From the NCBI GenBank assembly GCA_030537195.1, contig JAUNOK010000003.1, positions 78,932-142,931 on the forward strand: a stretch of DNA of 64,000 nucleotides, in the 5' to 3' direction. Shown one piece after another: positions 63,537 through 64,000 of this stretch. Under the pieces are notes generated by a model. It did no database searches and had not been told where the DNA came from. It worked only from the letters and a program-made list of their open reading frames with translations. Each line of letters starts with the position of its first letter. The first letter of the stretch is position 1. The DNA comes from Eubacteriales bacterium (GTDB lineage Bacteria; Bacillota; Clostridia; Lachnospirales; Lachnospiraceae). Made by a program: the position numbers and the translations under genes.

Positions 63537-64000
63537 TCAATCCTTATCCTTTATCTTTTCATATTCCAAAAAAAGTGCACCGTATTTTACATACAGATGG
63601 CAAAAAAACATATCAAATAACATCATTCCTATAAGATAATATATTATTGCTCTCGCAAATACCAATTCAAAGAACTTATTAGAAAAGAAACTAAATACTA
63701 TAGCAAAAGATATGTATGCATATAAAAGAGTCCTATAATCAACATTTCCACCACATCTTGTAAATTTAATCTTATCATACACTTTCTGGCAAAATGCCCC
63801 CATTAATCCCATTGATATAAACACACCAATTATTCCAAAATCATTATATAACGGCATAAGCTGAGTATATACATTTCCAAGTATTTTTCCATCTACCCAT
63901 CTATATTTATATACTTTAGGAATTACAAAATATTCAGAGCCAATAATTTCATTAATCCATTTATAAGTATCATAAAATGTAGTTCCACCAAAGACATTTG
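63537..64000 (-). CDS. O-antigen-type oligosaccharide repeat polymerase (partial, N-terminus off the window)
   Basis: The frame is open to base 64000, so about 153 C-terminal residues are visible. The visible part has GTTFYDTYKWINEI, then LGNVYTQLMPLYNDFGIIGVF, the NVYT...Y.DFG block typical of Wzy-like repeat-unit polymerases, then four membrane helices and a charged tail (EKIKDKD). It should join repeat units outside the membrane. The start is beyond the window, so size and exact family are not settled. Confidence 0.8.
   Translation of the reverse strand, partial: NVFGGTTFYDTYKWINEIIGSEYFVIPKVYKYRWVDGKILGNVYTQLMPLYNDFGIIGVFISMGLMGAFCQKVYDKIKFTRCGGNVDYRTLLYAYISFAIVFSFFSNKFFELVFARAIIYYLIGMMLFDMFFCHLYVKYGALFLEYEKIKDKD

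Overview
The window reads as chromosome of a low-GC (roughly 37-39% by eye) Gram-positive anaerobe of the Lachnospiraceae. Support for this: strong GGAGG-type ribosome sites, a Feo system with the clostridial FeoB-associated Cys-rich protein, DUF6110, DUF3793 and DUF2325 genes, a type I cohesin and a type I dockerin, BspA-type leucine-rich-repeat surface proteins, and a long one-piece PurL. A Lachnospira (Eubacterium) eligens-like gut commensal is my best guess, but the species cannot be proven from the sequence alone. Almost every gene is on the minus strand. The exceptions are a PHP-domain phosphatase gene (3679-4536) and argG (12488-13714). Both window ends cut genes: murF at the left edge and an O-antigen-type polymerase at the right edge.

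Layout. 0-4.6 kb: cell-wall operon ddl - nitroreductase - murF with a DnaA-box-like cluster in front of ddl, then a DUF1653 gene and the PHP gene. 4.6-7.7 kb: an RlmI-like rRNA methyltransferase, a YdcZ-type transporter and an orphan solute-binding lipoprotein. 7.7-13.7 kb: arginine biosynthesis, argC-argJ-argB-argD facing a divergent argG. 13.7-15.15 kb: a mostly non-coding stretch with one small membrane-protein gene, dispersed repeat fragments and a large nested palindrome. 15.15-18.5 kb: an AI-2E family transporter and a two-gene surface-protein operon. 18.6-24 kb: P-II signal protein, APC permease, small-molecule kinase-like protein and SDR oxidoreductase in one run behind a structured leader, then glyA. 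24-34.3 kb: an AAA/PD-(D/E)XK protein, then a metal block (P1B-type ATPase, DUF6110, Fur-like regulator, FeoB-associated protein, FeoB, two FeoA) and a second operon (flavodoxin, DUF3793, DUF2325). Both share an inverted TTAG-N6-CTAA site. 34.3-40 kb: purL and a pair of zinc-acylase-like genes. 40-43.3 kb: an XPD-like helicase with an N-terminal Cas4-like nuclease domain, next to a second nuclease-like protein. 43.4-47.1 kb: a membrane-anchored cohesin protein and a dockerin-bearing glucosaminidase. 47.2-49.1 kb: prfC and a small gene. 49.5-58.6 kb: three large secreted proteins sharing C-terminal repeat modules. 58.6-64 kb: part of a cell-surface polysaccharide cluster (ferredoxin/F420-hydrogenase-beta-like protein, flippase, pyruvyl transferase, GT2, polymerase).

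Most interesting: the shared metalloregulator-like sites linking Feo to the flavodoxin/DUF3793/DUF2325 operon; the self-contained cohesin-dockerin pair built around a peptidoglycan hydrolase; the shuffled C-terminal modules and duplicated 3' flanks of the three surface genes; the helicase with two nuclease-like domains; the P-II/permease/kinase/SDR operon with its hairpin leader; and the nested palindromic element at 15.0 kb. I saw no CRISPR array, transposase, rRNA or tRNA gene.
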